From Frankia sp. QA3 (GTDB lineage Bacteria > Actinomycetota > Actinomycetes > Frankiales > Frankiaceae): a DNA stretch of 64,000 nt. This document shows positions 1 through 7,197 of this stretch, piece after piece. Numbering within the stretch: position 1 is the stretch's first letter; every line of letters starts with the position of its first letter. Below the pieces are notes generated by a model. The model did not search any database, had not been told where the DNA came from, and saw only the letters and a list, made by a program, of their open reading frames with translations. The DNA is taken from assembly GCF_000262465.1 (NCBI RefSeq), contig NZ_CM001489.1:7522276-7586275 (forward strand), read 5' to 3'. Position numbers and translations under genes: made by a program.

Positions 1-391
1 CGGGCGTCGTCGCGGCGGGCGTGGTCGCGCCAGGCGTGGCGGCTGCCTCGCCGGCCTTCGCCACGCGGAGGCTCACGGTGGTCCGTTTCGCGACCCGGGT
101 GCCCGCGGCGGGATCCTGCTGGACGACCTGCCAGTTGCCGTCGACGAGCTGCATGCGCTTGCGCCCGGTGGCGTCGACGGACGTCGCGTCGAGATCGGGC
201 GCCAGGCGGGCCTTCGCGTCGGGGAGGGCCAGGCCGACGACGTTCGGGACGTCGACCTGGCCCTGAACCGGATTCGCGGCGCCGACGGCCGTGCCGCTCG
301 ACGGGCCGCAGCCGCTCACCAGCCCGGTGGCGAGCAGAATGCCGCCCATTCCGATCATCAGGTGACGGCTTAATTGGCCACGACAAAACAT
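1..391 (-). CDS. PASTA-domain lipoprotein, 3' end cut by the window
   Basis: The minus strand is open from an ATG at 391 to the window edge (130 codons visible, so partial). Translation shows a short basic N-terminus, a hydrophobic segment and a lipobox (LVSGC), which predicts a lipid-anchored extracytoplasmic protein. After the Cys comes a PASTA-like module (DVPNVVGLALPDAKARL, later WQVVQQDPAAGTRV), the fold used by Ser/Thr kinases and penicillin-binding proteins to bind peptidoglycan or muropeptides. An Ala/Thr/Pro-rich linker starts before the edge. It lies downstream of the subtilase gene but behind that gene's terminator, so it is probably transcribed separately. The PASTA call rests on motif similarity; ligand and function are unknown. 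Confidence 0.6.
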   Translation of the reverse strand, partial: MFCRGQLSRHLMIGMGGILLATGLVSGCGPSSGTAVGAANPVQGQVDVPNVVGLALPDAKARLAPDLDATSVDATGRKRMQLVDGNWQVVQQDPAAGTRVAKRTTVSLRVAKAGEAAATPGATTPAATTP

Positions 392-438
392 GATCTGTAT
401 ACCCCCGTGTTGTGGACCTCGCAGCCTACAAGGGGGTG

Positions 439-469
439 AAAAGGCCCGGCCGCCCTACCGGCCGGGGCC
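439..469 (-). terminator. Rho-independent terminator of the subtilase gene
   Basis: On the minus strand, 16 bases after the subtilase stop, there is a GC-rich stem (GGCCCCGGCCG paired with CGGCCGGGCC around a 6-base loop) followed directly by TTTT. It is the only hairpin seen in the window with a real T-run. Confidence 0.75.
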
Positions 470-484
470 ATGCCGGCCGCCGGG

Positions 485-1657
485 TCAGAAGGTCGCGCCG
501 CGGGAGTAGAGCAGGGTGTTCGGGGAACCGTCGCCGACGTTGGTCAGTACGCCGGGGGTGGCGGCGTTCACGATGGCGTCGCGGACCCGGTCGGGGCCGG
601 CGCCCGGGTGCTTCTGCAGGAAGAGGGCGGCGACTCCGGTGGCGTGCGGGGCCGCCATGGATGTGCCGCTGATGGTGTTGGTGGCGGAGTCGGACGTGTT
701 CCAGTCGGACGTGACGGCGGTGCCGGGGGCGAACAGGTCCACGCACGTGCCGAAGTTGGAGTACGAGATGTCCCGGCTGTCGGCGGTGGTCGTCGCGCCC
801 ACGGTGATGGCGCGGGGAAGCCTGGCGGGGGAGAAGTCGCATGCGTCGCTGCCGCCGTTGCCGGCGGCGACGGAGTAGGTCAGGCCGGCGTTGATGGATT
901 GGCGTACCGCCTGGTCGAGAGCCCGGGATGCGTTGCTCTCCAGGCTCATGTTCACCACGGCGGGGCTGGCGTGATTGGCGGTGATCCAGTCGACGCCGGC
1001 GATGACGCCGCTCACCGTGCCGAAACCGTTGCAGTCCAGGACCCGAACCCCAACCAGGAGGACCGATTTGGCGACGCCGTACGTCGATCCGCCGACGGTC
1101 CCGGCGACGTGCGTGCCGTGACCGTTGCAGTCGTCGGTGCCGTTGCCGTCGCTGATGGACGAGAAACCGCCCGAGGCCCGGCCGCCGAAATCCTGGTGGC
1201 TGGTCCGGATGCCGGTGTCGACGATGTACGCGGTGACGCGGGCGCCGGTCGACTCGTAGGTGTACTTGTGGTCCAGCGGGCGGTCACGCTGGTCGATGCG
1301 GTCCAGTCCCCAGTCGGGTCGCCGCTGCGTGGCGTTGGCCCGGACCACCTGGTCGGCCTCGACGTAGGCGACGTCGGGGTCGGAGCGCACGGCGTCGAGC
1401 TGCGTGGCGTCGAGCCGCGCCACGTATCCGTTCAGGGTCTGGCGGAATTCGCGGTCGACCCGCACGCCCAGCCCCCGGGCGCGGGTGACGGCGGCTGCGG
1501 GGCCACTCGCCGGAGCCGAGGATTTCAGCACGACGATGTACTGGCCGGATGGGTCGGGTGGGGCTGCGAAAGCTGCGTCGATCGCGGTCAGCTGGGCGAC
1601 CGTGAATGCGGTGACGAGCCCACCGGTCGCCGCGAGTCGAAAAAGGATTCTTTTCAT
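485..1657 (-). CDS. Secreted subtilisin-like serine protease (family S8) with I9 propeptide
   Basis: A 390-aa pre-pro-protease. Start ATG at 1657 was chosen because GGAGGAG lies 7 bases upstream; the open frame runs to 1711 but the extra residues are not signal-like. Residues 1-31 form a signal peptide (MKRILFRL, hydrophobic core, AFAA). Residues about 38-107 match an inhibitor I9 prodomain. The catalytic domain has D147 (YIVDTGI), H180 (NGHGTHVAGT), oxyanion N267 (AAGN) and S333 (SGTSMAAPHATG), so the triad is complete and spaced as in proteinase K-like subtilases. No C-terminal extra domain is present. Its role is extracellular protein degradation; substrate unknown. A gene for an I36-like inhibitor lies 1.2 kb upstream on the same strand. 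Confidence 0.93.
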   Translation of the reverse strand: MKRILFRLAATGGLVTAFTVAQLTAIDAAFAAPPDPSGQYIVVLKSSAPASGPAAAVTRARGLGVRVDREFRQTLNGYVARLDATQLDAVRSDPDVAYVEADQVVRANATQRRPDWGLDRIDQRDRPLDHKYTYESTGARVTAYIVDTGIRTSHQDFGGRASGGFSSISDGNGTDDCNGHGTHVAGTVGGSTYGVAKSVLLVGVRVLDCNGFGTVSGVIAGVDWITANHASPAVVNMSLESNASRALDQAVRQSINAGLTYSVAAGNGGSDACDFSPARLPRAITVGATTTADSRDISYSNFGTCVDLFAPGTAVTSDWNTSDSATNTISGTSMAAPHATGVAALFLQKHPGAGPDRVRDAIVNAATPGVLTNVGDGSPNTLLYSRGATF

Positions 1658-1724
1658 CGCTTCTACTCCTCCGGGCCGCGCCGGATCGGCGCGCCGGTCG
1701 CGAGGCGGCACACCGGGAGGCAGT

Positions 1725-2696
1725 TCAGCCGAGCCCGAGGCTGCGCGCGACCTTCAGCTGGATCTGGTTGGTCTGCCGGATCCTCTCCAGTGCGTTCCGG
1801 TTGGCGGCGAGGCCGGGGCGTTGGAGCTCCGACTCGACGCTGAACCAGACGCCGACCAGATTGGTCTGTCTCTTGCAGGCGATATCAGTCGCCGCGACGG
1901 CGGTTTCCGTCGCCGACACCGGGCCCGTGCGGAACCGCGGATCGGCGGCGGCGGTCAGCGGCGACGAATAGCGCAGCCCATGCGTGCGCATGCAGGCCGA
2001 CCAGGCGCGCAGGACCTCCTGCACGCGCCCGTCGCGGCCGGCCGCGAAATAGCTGGTCTGGGAGAGCCGCTGCGCCAGGTCCGGGTCCGTGCCGGCCGGC
2101 GCGCCCGCGTTCAACCGGCGTTTCGCCTCGCCGGAGCAGCCGCCGTCCGGGATGGGCCGCCCGTCGACGGTGCCTGCGTGCCGGCCGGTGAGGATGTCCA
2201 GCGTCCTGGGATCCGGTGTTGTCGCTGATCCCGCAGGCGTCGGGGGGATGCTGGTGGGTCGGGGCTTCGACACGCGGTAGCCGGCCGTCGCGGCCAGCGC
2301 GGCGTCGGTGATGCCGTACCGGCGTTCGTTCAGCGTGGCCGGCTGGTCGGAGGTGACGGGCCGTGGCCGCGGATCGGGCAGCCCGAACCGGCGCGTGCAC
2401 TGGGCGAGCAGCGTCCGGTACGCCTGCGCGACCGTGGCGGACTCACGTGGGCCGAGCAGGTACCGGTCCAGGGGAAGGTGCAGCGAGGCGCCGTCGAGAA
2501 GCACCGGCGGCCTGGCTGTCGAGGCGGCGGGCGCGGGGGACCGCGTGCTCCCACAGCCGGCGACGAGGGTGGCAGCCATGGCCAGCGTCGCCAGCGTCGC
2601 CGCCGGCGCCCACCGGGCGGCGAGGTCGAGCCATTCGACGGTGGCCCGCCGGTGGGGAGCATGCTGCCGGCCGAGGCGGCCCGCCTGGTGGGGCAT
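1725..2696 (-). CDS. Predicted lipoprotein of unknown function
   Basis: A 323-aa protein with ATG start supported by AGGAG five to six bases upstream. Residues about 27-48 form a hydrophobic segment ending in lipobox LVAGC, so the mature protein should be lipid-anchored outside the membrane; the 26-residue n-region is unusually long. The mature part is mostly polar and helical-looking, with scattered Cys (GGCSGEAKRRL, WSACMRTHGLRY, DIACKRQTNLV) that could form disulfides. No family recognised. It lies 67 bp upstream of the subtilase start in the same orientation, so co-transcription is possible. Confidence 0.7.
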   Translation of the reverse strand: MPHQAGRLGRQHAPHRRATVEWLDLAARWAPAATLATLAMAATLVAGCGSTRSPAPAASTARPPVLLDGASLHLPLDRYLLGPRESATVAQAYRTLLAQCTRRFGLPDPRPRPVTSDQPATLNERRYGITDAALAATAGYRVSKPRPTSIPPTPAGSATTPDPRTLDILTGRHAGTVDGRPIPDGGCSGEAKRRLNAGAPAGTDPDLAQRLSQTSYFAAGRDGRVQEVLRAWSACMRTHGLRYSSPLTAAADPRFRTGPVSATETAVAATDIACKRQTNLVGVWFSVESELQRPGLAANRNALERIRQTNQIQLKVARSLGLG

Positions 2697-2730
2697 CGGT
2701 CTCCTGTCGGTTCACCGCCGCGGTCGGCAC

Positions 2731-2758
2731 GGACGATCAGAGCCGGCCCTGATCGTCC
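2731..2758 (-). terminator. Perfect 10-bp hairpin downstream of the I36-like gene
   Basis: GGACGATCAG and CTGATCGTCC pair perfectly around an 8-base loop. It sits about 80 bases after the stop of the I36-like gene and just upstream of the lipoprotein gene. There is no T-run, as is common for actinobacterial terminators. Confidence 0.5.
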
Positions 2759-2837
2759 GGTTGGGGACGGGACCGGCCCTGAAACGGCGCGTCGTCGGCG
2801 GGAGCGGTACAGCGGTTGGGCCAGTTGCCGAGCGGGA

Positions 2838-3374
2838 TCAGATCCAGACGAACGACTCGACGTTGTTGATGAACGTGCTGTTGAAGTTGCCGCCGCTGCT
2901 CGGGGCGACGATGCCCCAGGTGCCGGTGCTGTTCACGCCGGTGTAGACGCGGGCGGTGAGACGCTGGTCGTAGTTCCAGGCGGATTCCGAGTTGTTTCCG
3001 ACCAGGGCACCCTGCCCGAAGCCGGGCGAGCTGAAGGTGTTGTTGTTGAGGTTGTTGTCCGCGAAGAAGAAGTCCGCGTGGCTGCCCCCGTAGTTCTGGA
3101 AGTACCACAGGCAGAGGTCGCCGTCGCCGTTGCTGTAAAGGTTGCAGGCCCCGTCGAGGTGCTGCGCGCTGACGCCCCCGCCGTTGCGGCCGGACTTGGT
3201 CGAGGCGGTGCTGAGACCCGCGCTGGCCAAGGGCGCGGGCGCTCTGGTCCCCGTCCCGGTGACCGTCCCGCCGCCGGTGGCGGCGAGGGCCGGTTGCCCG
3301 ACGGCGAGGATGCCGGCGACGGCCGCCCCACCAACGGTGACGGCGAGGCTCCGGCGGAAGGATGTCTTGTTCAT
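2838..3374 (-). CDS. Secreted peptidase-inhibitor I36-like protein (beta/gamma-crystallin type)
   Basis: A 178-aa secreted protein. Two ATGs lie 6 bases apart; the second (3374) is chosen because AAGGAG is 7 bases from it but only 1 base from the first. Residues 1-32 are a signal peptide (MNKTSFRRSLAV, cleavage near PALAA). After a Gly/Thr/Ser linker come two Cys (GACNLYSNGDGDLCLWYF) and the aromatic/Asn-rich pattern typical of Streptomyces metalloproteinase-inhibitor (SMPI/I36-like) proteins: YFQNYGGSHADFFF, then NNSESAWNYDQRLTARVY and a final NNVESFVWI. These proteins have a crystallin-like fold; some inhibit metalloproteases, others are structural. Gene order with a subtilase hints at protease control, but that is inference. 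Confidence 0.7.
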   Translation of the reverse strand: MNKTSFRRSLAVTVGGAAVAGILAVGQPALAATGGGTVTGTGTRAPAPLASAGLSTASTKSGRNGGGVSAQHLDGACNLYSNGDGDLCLWYFQNYGGSHADFFFADNNLNNNTFSSPGFGQGALVGNNSESAWNYDQRLTARVYTGVNSTGTWGIVAPSSGGNFNSTFINNVESFVWI

Positions 3375-4351
3375 GTCCATGCTCCTTGCATCGATGAGAA
3401 AGTGCTCGAACGCCGCTCCCGAAACGGCGCCGCGCTGACCCGACCGCCCTCCCCAGGCACGCGATATGAATGGCCCGCGCGGCACGCTCTTTGTGATCTC
3501 TCGGTGTCCCGGCGGGTCTGGTCGCGACCGAAAAAAGTTGATTCAACAAGAAGGCTGCGTCGCTGGGCTGCATTTCGGTGGAAAGCGACTGCCTGGTTAG
3601 GGAGAATGCTGGGTGCGGATTGAAAGTATGGCGTCGGGTCTGCGGTGTCCAGGATGCCGCCGTAGCGCGTGTCGAACCGGAGCCGCGGGTTGTCGGGTGG
3701 CAAATTTCTAGTCTAATCAGTAAAATTTCGGGTGCTTTTCCCGTGGGGAGAGGGCGTATCCGGGTCGTGGCCGGGGTCGGATCGGTGGCGGTGACGGATA
3801 CCCGACATCGCGCCACCTGCCAGGAGTTCCGCGAGGCGGACTCGTCCCGTCCGGCTATCCCGCTTAACCAGCCAGCCGCGTCCGATCGTCAGCTCGGGAG
3901 CCGTCGACGCCCCCCGTCCGCGCCTCGGGGGCCAGCCGCCGAGCCGCCGAGCCGCCGAGCCGCCGAGCCGCCGATCCGCCGAGCCGCCGAGCCGCCAAAG
4001 CGCCAAAGCTCCGAGCCGCTCGGCGTGCTCTCGCCGGACGGATGGACATCGCCGGCACGCCCGGAGACGTCCGCGGTCGCGGCGGACCGGCGGTAGCCGT
4101 TACCGGCCGACGGGGGTCTGTCCTCGGCGTTTCTGCCGCGCCGGGCCCGCGGTACGGCGGATGAACGAGCGCCGTCCGGAACAGGACGGATGCGGGCGCC
4201 GTTCGAACGAATATTCGGCGGTTGCTTCCCTCGTCCCGCCAAAGATCGTCCTTCTTTGGCTAGAGGAATAGTTGAAAACATCCTGTCTGACTCTTTGTGT
4301 CGCTATAGTTTTCTTGCGGTCATCCCTGACAACGATGAGAACGGTGGCGAC
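3375..4351. other. Gene-free stretch with an 8-bp tandem repeat and AT-rich patches
   Basis: No convincing gene in either strand. It holds a short palindrome (GTTGATTCAAC, 3536-3546), an AT-rich patch around 3700-3735, the tandem repeat listed separately, and a second AT-rich patch at 4240-4340 just upstream of the next gene with a TATAGT (4304-4309) that could be a -10 box. An open frame at 3578-4096 is mostly repeat and is not supported. Confidence 0.5.
3934..3996. repeat. Tandem 8-bp repeat (GAGCCGCC), about 8 copies
   Basis: Eight consecutive GAGCCGCC units, one with GATCCGCC and the first truncated. Intergenic. The unit is not a multiple of three. Confidence 0.9.
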
Positions 4352-4675
4352 ATGAGCGTGCGAGCTGGTGATCAGTTGGTCGAGGTCCGGTTGTGCGGGC
4401 GGCCGACCCGGTCCGGAAAGCCGTGCCGGATGCGGCTCTACGGCCCCGAGATCGCCTGCCGCACGCACCTCACCGAACACGAGCGCGACGTCGCCGAGGC
4501 CTACCAGCGGGGGATGGGCGACGGCCACCGCTGCGGCTGGGAAAACGGCCAGGAACTCGGAAAGCAGCAGGTCGAGCGGCTCCAGCGACGGATCCGGGAA
4601 CTCGAGGGGCTACTAGGCCGCGGGACGCTGCGCCACGAGACCGGCGGCGAGCAGGTCGTCGAGGTCGACGGGTAG
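4352..4675 (+). CDS. Small Cys/His (zinc-finger-like) protein with C-terminal coiled coil
   Basis: A 107-aa protein starting at ATG 4352 (MSVRAGDQ); only a weak GGTGG precedes it, and the frame is open from 4190 with a less protein-like N-terminus. Residues 16-43 contain a Cys/His set (LCGRPTRSGKPCRMRL, then IACRTHL) of the C-x10-C...C-x2-H type seen in small actinobacterial and phage-type putative zinc-binding proteins. A charged helix follows, ending in a predicted coiled coil (QQVERLQRRIRELEGLL). Function unknown. After the TAG stop the same frame stays open and protein-like (next entry), so the gene may have been longer. Confidence 0.55.
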   Translation: MSVRAGDQLVEVRLCGRPTRSGKPCRMRLYGPEIACRTHLTEHERDVAEAYQRGMGDGHRCGWENGQELGKQQVERLQRRIRELEGLLGRGTLRHETGGEQVVEVDG

Positions 4676-4860
4676 GCCTACCGCTGGGCGGGCCGCCCGC
4701 CGCTGCGGGTCGGTGCCCGGGTGGTGCTGCCGGAGAACTGGCCGAGCCGGCGCCGGAACGGGCCCGGGGCCTTCGAGGGGACGGTGACCGGGCTCGGCTC
4801 GGCGTTCGACGGCGAGTTTTCCGTCATTGTCGGGCGTCTTTCCGACGGGCCTGGTGATCG
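4676..4860 (+). pseudogene. Protein-like in-frame continuation after a TAG stop
   Basis: Directly after the TAG that ends the zinc-finger-like gene, the same frame encodes YRWAGRPPLRVGARVVLP, then ENWPSRR and FEGTVTGLGSAFDGEFSVIV. This reads like a small beta domain rather than noise. GTG at 4721 could start a separate ORF (open to 5713, but the later part is antisense to the TetR gene). Three readings are possible: separate small gene, amber-truncated longer protein, or chance. I favour a decayed C-terminal domain. Confidence 0.35.
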
Positions 4861-5002
4861 AGGCGGTGAGGGCCGTCCGAAACTGGCATGTGATCGATCG
4901 GCCGTGCCCGGATATCAACGTCGGGTATGCACGGCCGCTGATATCCGAAATGCCGGTGAGGACGCAGGCCGGCCGGCGAGGACGGGGCCGCGGGAGCGAG
5001 GC

Positions 5003-5692
5003 TCAGCCGGTGTCGGTGCCGGTGCCGGTGTCGGTGCCGGTGCCGGTGTCGGTGTCGGTGCCGGTGTCGGTGTCGGTGGCGGTGGCGCGGGTGTGCGCGG
5101 TGTCGGCGGGGCGGGGGAGCAGGGCCAGGACCTGCTCGGCGGCGTCGCGTATCACCGAAGGTGGGGCGCCGCACCTGCTTACCGCCTCCATCCCGCGCAG
5201 CACGACCAGCACCAGGCTGCCCAGCTGGGCGGGATCGTGGCCGGCGGCGAGCTCGCCGGCCCGCTGCGCCTCGCCGATGCATTCCGTCAGCATCCCGTGC
5301 GCCTCGGTGAGAACCCGGTTCACCCGCCGCGCCACCTCGGGGTCCGTGCCGGCGAGCTCGGCGGCGCTCTTGGCCATCAGGCAGCCGCGCCCCTCGGTGT
5401 CGCCGATGATGACCGCCGCCATCGCGTGGACGTGCACGGCCAGCCGCTCGTAGGGGCTGCCCGCTGCGCTCAGGTCGGCCCGGATCGCGGCGGCGGCCTC
5501 GTCGCAGTAGCTGTCCAGGGCGCGCAAAAACAGCGCGTGCTTGTCGCCGAAGGCGCCGTACAGGCTGCCCCGGCCGAGCCCCGTGGCCTCCGTCAGGTCG
5601 TCGAGCGAGGTGGCGGTGTAGCCGGTCGTCCAGAACCGGTCGCGCGCCGCGCACACGACCTGGTCCTCGTCGAATGTGCGTGGTCTTGCCAT
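5003..5692 (-). CDS. TetR-family transcriptional regulator
   Basis: A 229-aa regulator. The ATG at 5692 starts MARPRTFDEDQVV; the open frame extends upstream without further homology. Residues about 9-55 are the TetR helix-turn-helix (TSLDDLTEATGLGRGSLYGAFGDKHALF). The ligand-binding domain follows (GRGCLMAKSAAELA...). The last 30 residues are a low-complexity Thr/Asp/Gly tail (TDTG units) made by a GGTGTC/GGTGCC microsatellite at about 5008-5085, unusual for the family. A TAGCAT box ends 7 nt upstream of the start, suggesting a leaderless transcript. The gene is divergent from the riboswitch-cbt operon; target and ligand are unknown. Confidence 0.85.
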   Translation of the reverse strand: MARPRTFDEDQVVCAARDRFWTTGYTATSLDDLTEATGLGRGSLYGAFGDKHALFLRALDSYCDEAAAAIRADLSAAGSPYERLAVHVHAMAAVIIGDTEGRGCLMAKSAAELAGTDPEVARRVNRVLTEAHGMLTECIGEAQRAGELAAGHDPAQLGSLVLVVLRGMEAVSRCGAPPSVIRDAAEQVLALLPRPADTAHTRATATDTDTGTDTDTGTGTDTGTGTDTG

Positions 5693-5699
5693 GCGATCG

Positions 5700-5726
5700 A
5701 TGCTACCGCATAGTTTACCGTATGGT
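5700..5726 (-). promoter_or_regulatory. TetR promoter with possible autoregulatory operator
   Basis: On the minus strand TAGCAT (5705-5700) sits 7 nt before the ATG, the leaderless layout seen elsewhere in the window. Overlapping it, 5705-5726 is an imperfect inverted repeat (ACC...GGT ends, 6 of 11 pairs). Operator assignment is inference. Confidence 0.4.
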
Positions 5727-5814
5727 CCATAATGGGCTCCGGGGCGGGTCGGCGCCGCGCGCCCGATCGGTCCGCCTACCTGGCTGATTACGTTGTTTGT
5801 GCAGTTCGTGGCCG

Positions 5815-5844
5815 TTGACAGAGGCATGGCGTGAACCGCATACT
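5815..5844 (+). promoter_or_regulatory. Sigma-70-like promoter for the riboswitch-cbt transcript
   Basis: A perfect -35 TTGACA (5815-5820) is followed after 18 bp by CATACT (5839-5844, 4 of 6 matches to TATAAT). It places transcription start about 7 bases later, immediately before the riboswitch. Confidence 0.55.
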
Positions 5845-5849
5845 CCGAT

Positions 5850-5975
5850 CGCTTGTGTGAGGAAGCCGGTGAGAGTCCGGCGCGGTCGCGCCACTGTGAC
5901 CGGTCTGCCTGTCCGTGTGGGCGGCGGTACCGGGAGTCAGACCCGAGCACAGGTGGTCCGAACAACCGGGACGCA
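5850..5975 (+). promoter_or_regulatory. Cobalamin (B12) riboswitch upstream of cbtB
   Basis: The leader contains the conserved core of the cobalamin aptamer: GAGGAAGCCGGTGAGAGTCC, then GCGCCACTGTGACCGG (the B12 box region with GCCACTG) and GGGAGTCAGACCC. It lies between a good promoter and the cbtB ATG. In this class, adenosylcobalamin binding normally lowers expression of the downstream genes, here cobalt uptake. Boundaries are approximate. The sequestering arm near the GAGGGGG ribosome-binding site (5984-5990) suggests control at translation, which is inference. Confidence 0.9.
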
Positions 5976-5995
5976 CGATCCCTGAGGGGGCTTCC

Positions 5996-6208
5996 ATGAC
6001 CACACCCGTGGCCCAGTCACGGCAGCGATCCATCTCCTTCCCGCTGACCGCCCGGCGGGCGGCGCTCGGGCTCACCGCGCTGCTGTCGCTGCTGCTGCTC
6101 TACTTCATCGGCGTCGACCAGGGCGCCACGTCGCTGTTCGGCTCGGATACCCACATCCACGAGTTCGTCCACGACGCGCGCCACTTCCTCGGGTTCCCCT
6201 GCCACTGA
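5996..6208 (+). CDS. cbtB: CbtB, small His-tailed subunit of a cobalt transporter
   Basis: A 70-aa protein with ATG at 5996 preceded by GAGGGGG. One transmembrane helix (residues about 22-42, LGLTALLSLLLLYFIGV) is followed by a His-rich, acidic C-terminus (THIHEFVHDARHFLGFPCH). This is the signature of CbtB, the small partner of CbtA in B12-regulated cobalt import. It is the first gene behind the cobalamin riboswitch and is followed 14 bp later by cbtA. The terminal histidines and Cys probably bind Co2+. Confidence 0.92.
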   Translation: MTTPVAQSRQRSISFPLTARRAALGLTALLSLLLLYFIGVDQGATSLFGSDTHIHEFVHDARHFLGFPCH

Positions 6209-6222
6209 GCGGGGGCGGGGAG

Positions 6223-7119
6223 ATGGAGTTCCGCTACATCTACCGCGGTCTGGGGGTCGGCCTGCTGGGCGGGCTGCTGGCGTTCGTCTTCGCCCGCATC
6301 TTCGCCGAGCCCTTCATCCAGGACGCGATCGATTACGAGGACGGTCGGCACGAGGCGCAGGAGGCGCTGGACGCCGCGGCGGGGCTCGCCGCCGGCGCCC
6401 ACGACCACGGCGAGGTCTTCAGCCGCTCGGTGCAGCGAAACCTGGGCATCGGTGTGGGGATGGCGCTGTTCGGGCTGGCGATGGGTGGCCTGTTCGTCGT
6501 CGTCTACCTGATCGTCTCGCGCCGCTATCCGAACATCCGGCCGCGGGTGCTGGCCGCGCTGCTCGCCGGGGCCGGCTTCGTCGGCCTCTACCTTGTCCCG
6601 TTCGCGAAGTACCCGGCCAACCCGCCGGCGATCGGGCACGAGGAGACGATCGGCGCCCGCAGCGGCCTGTACGTGACGATGGTCGCGGTCTCGGTGGTCG
6701 CGCTGGGGCTCGCGGTCGTGGTGGGCCGGTGGCTGGCCGACCGGGTCGGCACGTGGAACGCGAGCCTGCTCGCGGCGGTCGTGTTCCTGGTGCTGGTCGG
6801 TGTCGCGATGGCCCTGTTGCCCGACTACGGGCATCTCGGGTCGAACCGGGCGGAGTTCGGCGACTTCGCCACCGAGACCCCGCAGCCGCTGGCGGCCCCG
6901 GACGGCACGATCGTCTACCCGGGCTTCCCCGCCGACGTACTGTTCCGGTTCCGGTTCTACTCGGTGGTCAGCCAGCTCGTCCTGTGGGCGACGATCGCGC
7001 TCGCGTTCGGTCAGCTCGCCGAACGCATCGCCGCCGCGCCGGCCCGCCGGCAGGCGCAGACCGCCGCGGCGACCGGCGCCGACCGGCCCGCCGTCGCCGA
7101 ACCCACCGCCGCCGGCTGA
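6223..7119 (+). CDS. cbtA: CbtA, membrane subunit of a cobalt transporter
   Basis: A 298-aa membrane protein with six predicted helices (about residues 8-26, 70-95, 106-126, 147-167, 181-200 and 243-263). The N-terminus MEFRYIYRGLGVGLLGGLLA and the acidic stretch after helix 1 (DYEDGRHEAQ) are typical of CbtA. It is cotranscribed with cbtB under the cobalamin riboswitch and supplies cobalt for cobalamin synthesis. The C-terminal 30 residues are an Ala/Arg-rich cytoplasmic tail. A strong hairpin follows the stop. Confidence 0.92.
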   Translation: MEFRYIYRGLGVGLLGGLLAFVFARIFAEPFIQDAIDYEDGRHEAQEALDAAAGLAAGAHDHGEVFSRSVQRNLGIGVGMALFGLAMGGLFVVVYLIVSRRYPNIRPRVLAALLAGAGFVGLYLVPFAKYPANPPAIGHEETIGARSGLYVTMVAVSVVALGLAVVVGRWLADRVGTWNASLLAAVVFLVLVGVAMALLPDYGHLGSNRAEFGDFATETPQPLAAPDGTIVYPGFPADVLFRFRFYSVVSQLVLWATIALAFGQLAERIAAAPARRQAQTAAATGADRPAVAEPTAAG

Positions 7120-7132
7120 TCCCCGGCCCCGT

Positions 7133-7162
7133 CCCGGACGCCGGAGTTCCCCGGCGTCCGGG
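7133..7162 (+). terminator. Perfect 12-bp hairpin between cbtA and prpD
   Basis: CCCGGACGCCGG pairs with CCGGCGTCCGGG around a 6-base loop, 14 bp after cbtA and 36 bp before prpD. No T-run. It may end the cbt transcript or only partly attenuate it; this decides whether prpDB shares riboswitch control. Confidence 0.55.
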
Positions 7163-7197
7163 AGCGGGGAACACGACGGGGAGGATGGGGGGCGCGG

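Noticed and set aside
3578-4096. 172-aa plus-strand frame
   Set aside because: Half of it is the GAGCCGCC repeat; no ribosome-binding site or domain.
4272-4309. TTGAAA...TATAGT as a promoter pair for the zinc-finger-like gene
   Set aside because: Spacing is 26 bp, too long for a sigma-70 promoter; only the TATAGT was kept as a possible -10.
5008-5085. GGTGTC/GGTGCC array considered as a CRISPR or regulatory repeat
   Set aside because: Units are contiguous without spacers and in frame within the TetR gene; it is a coding microsatellite.
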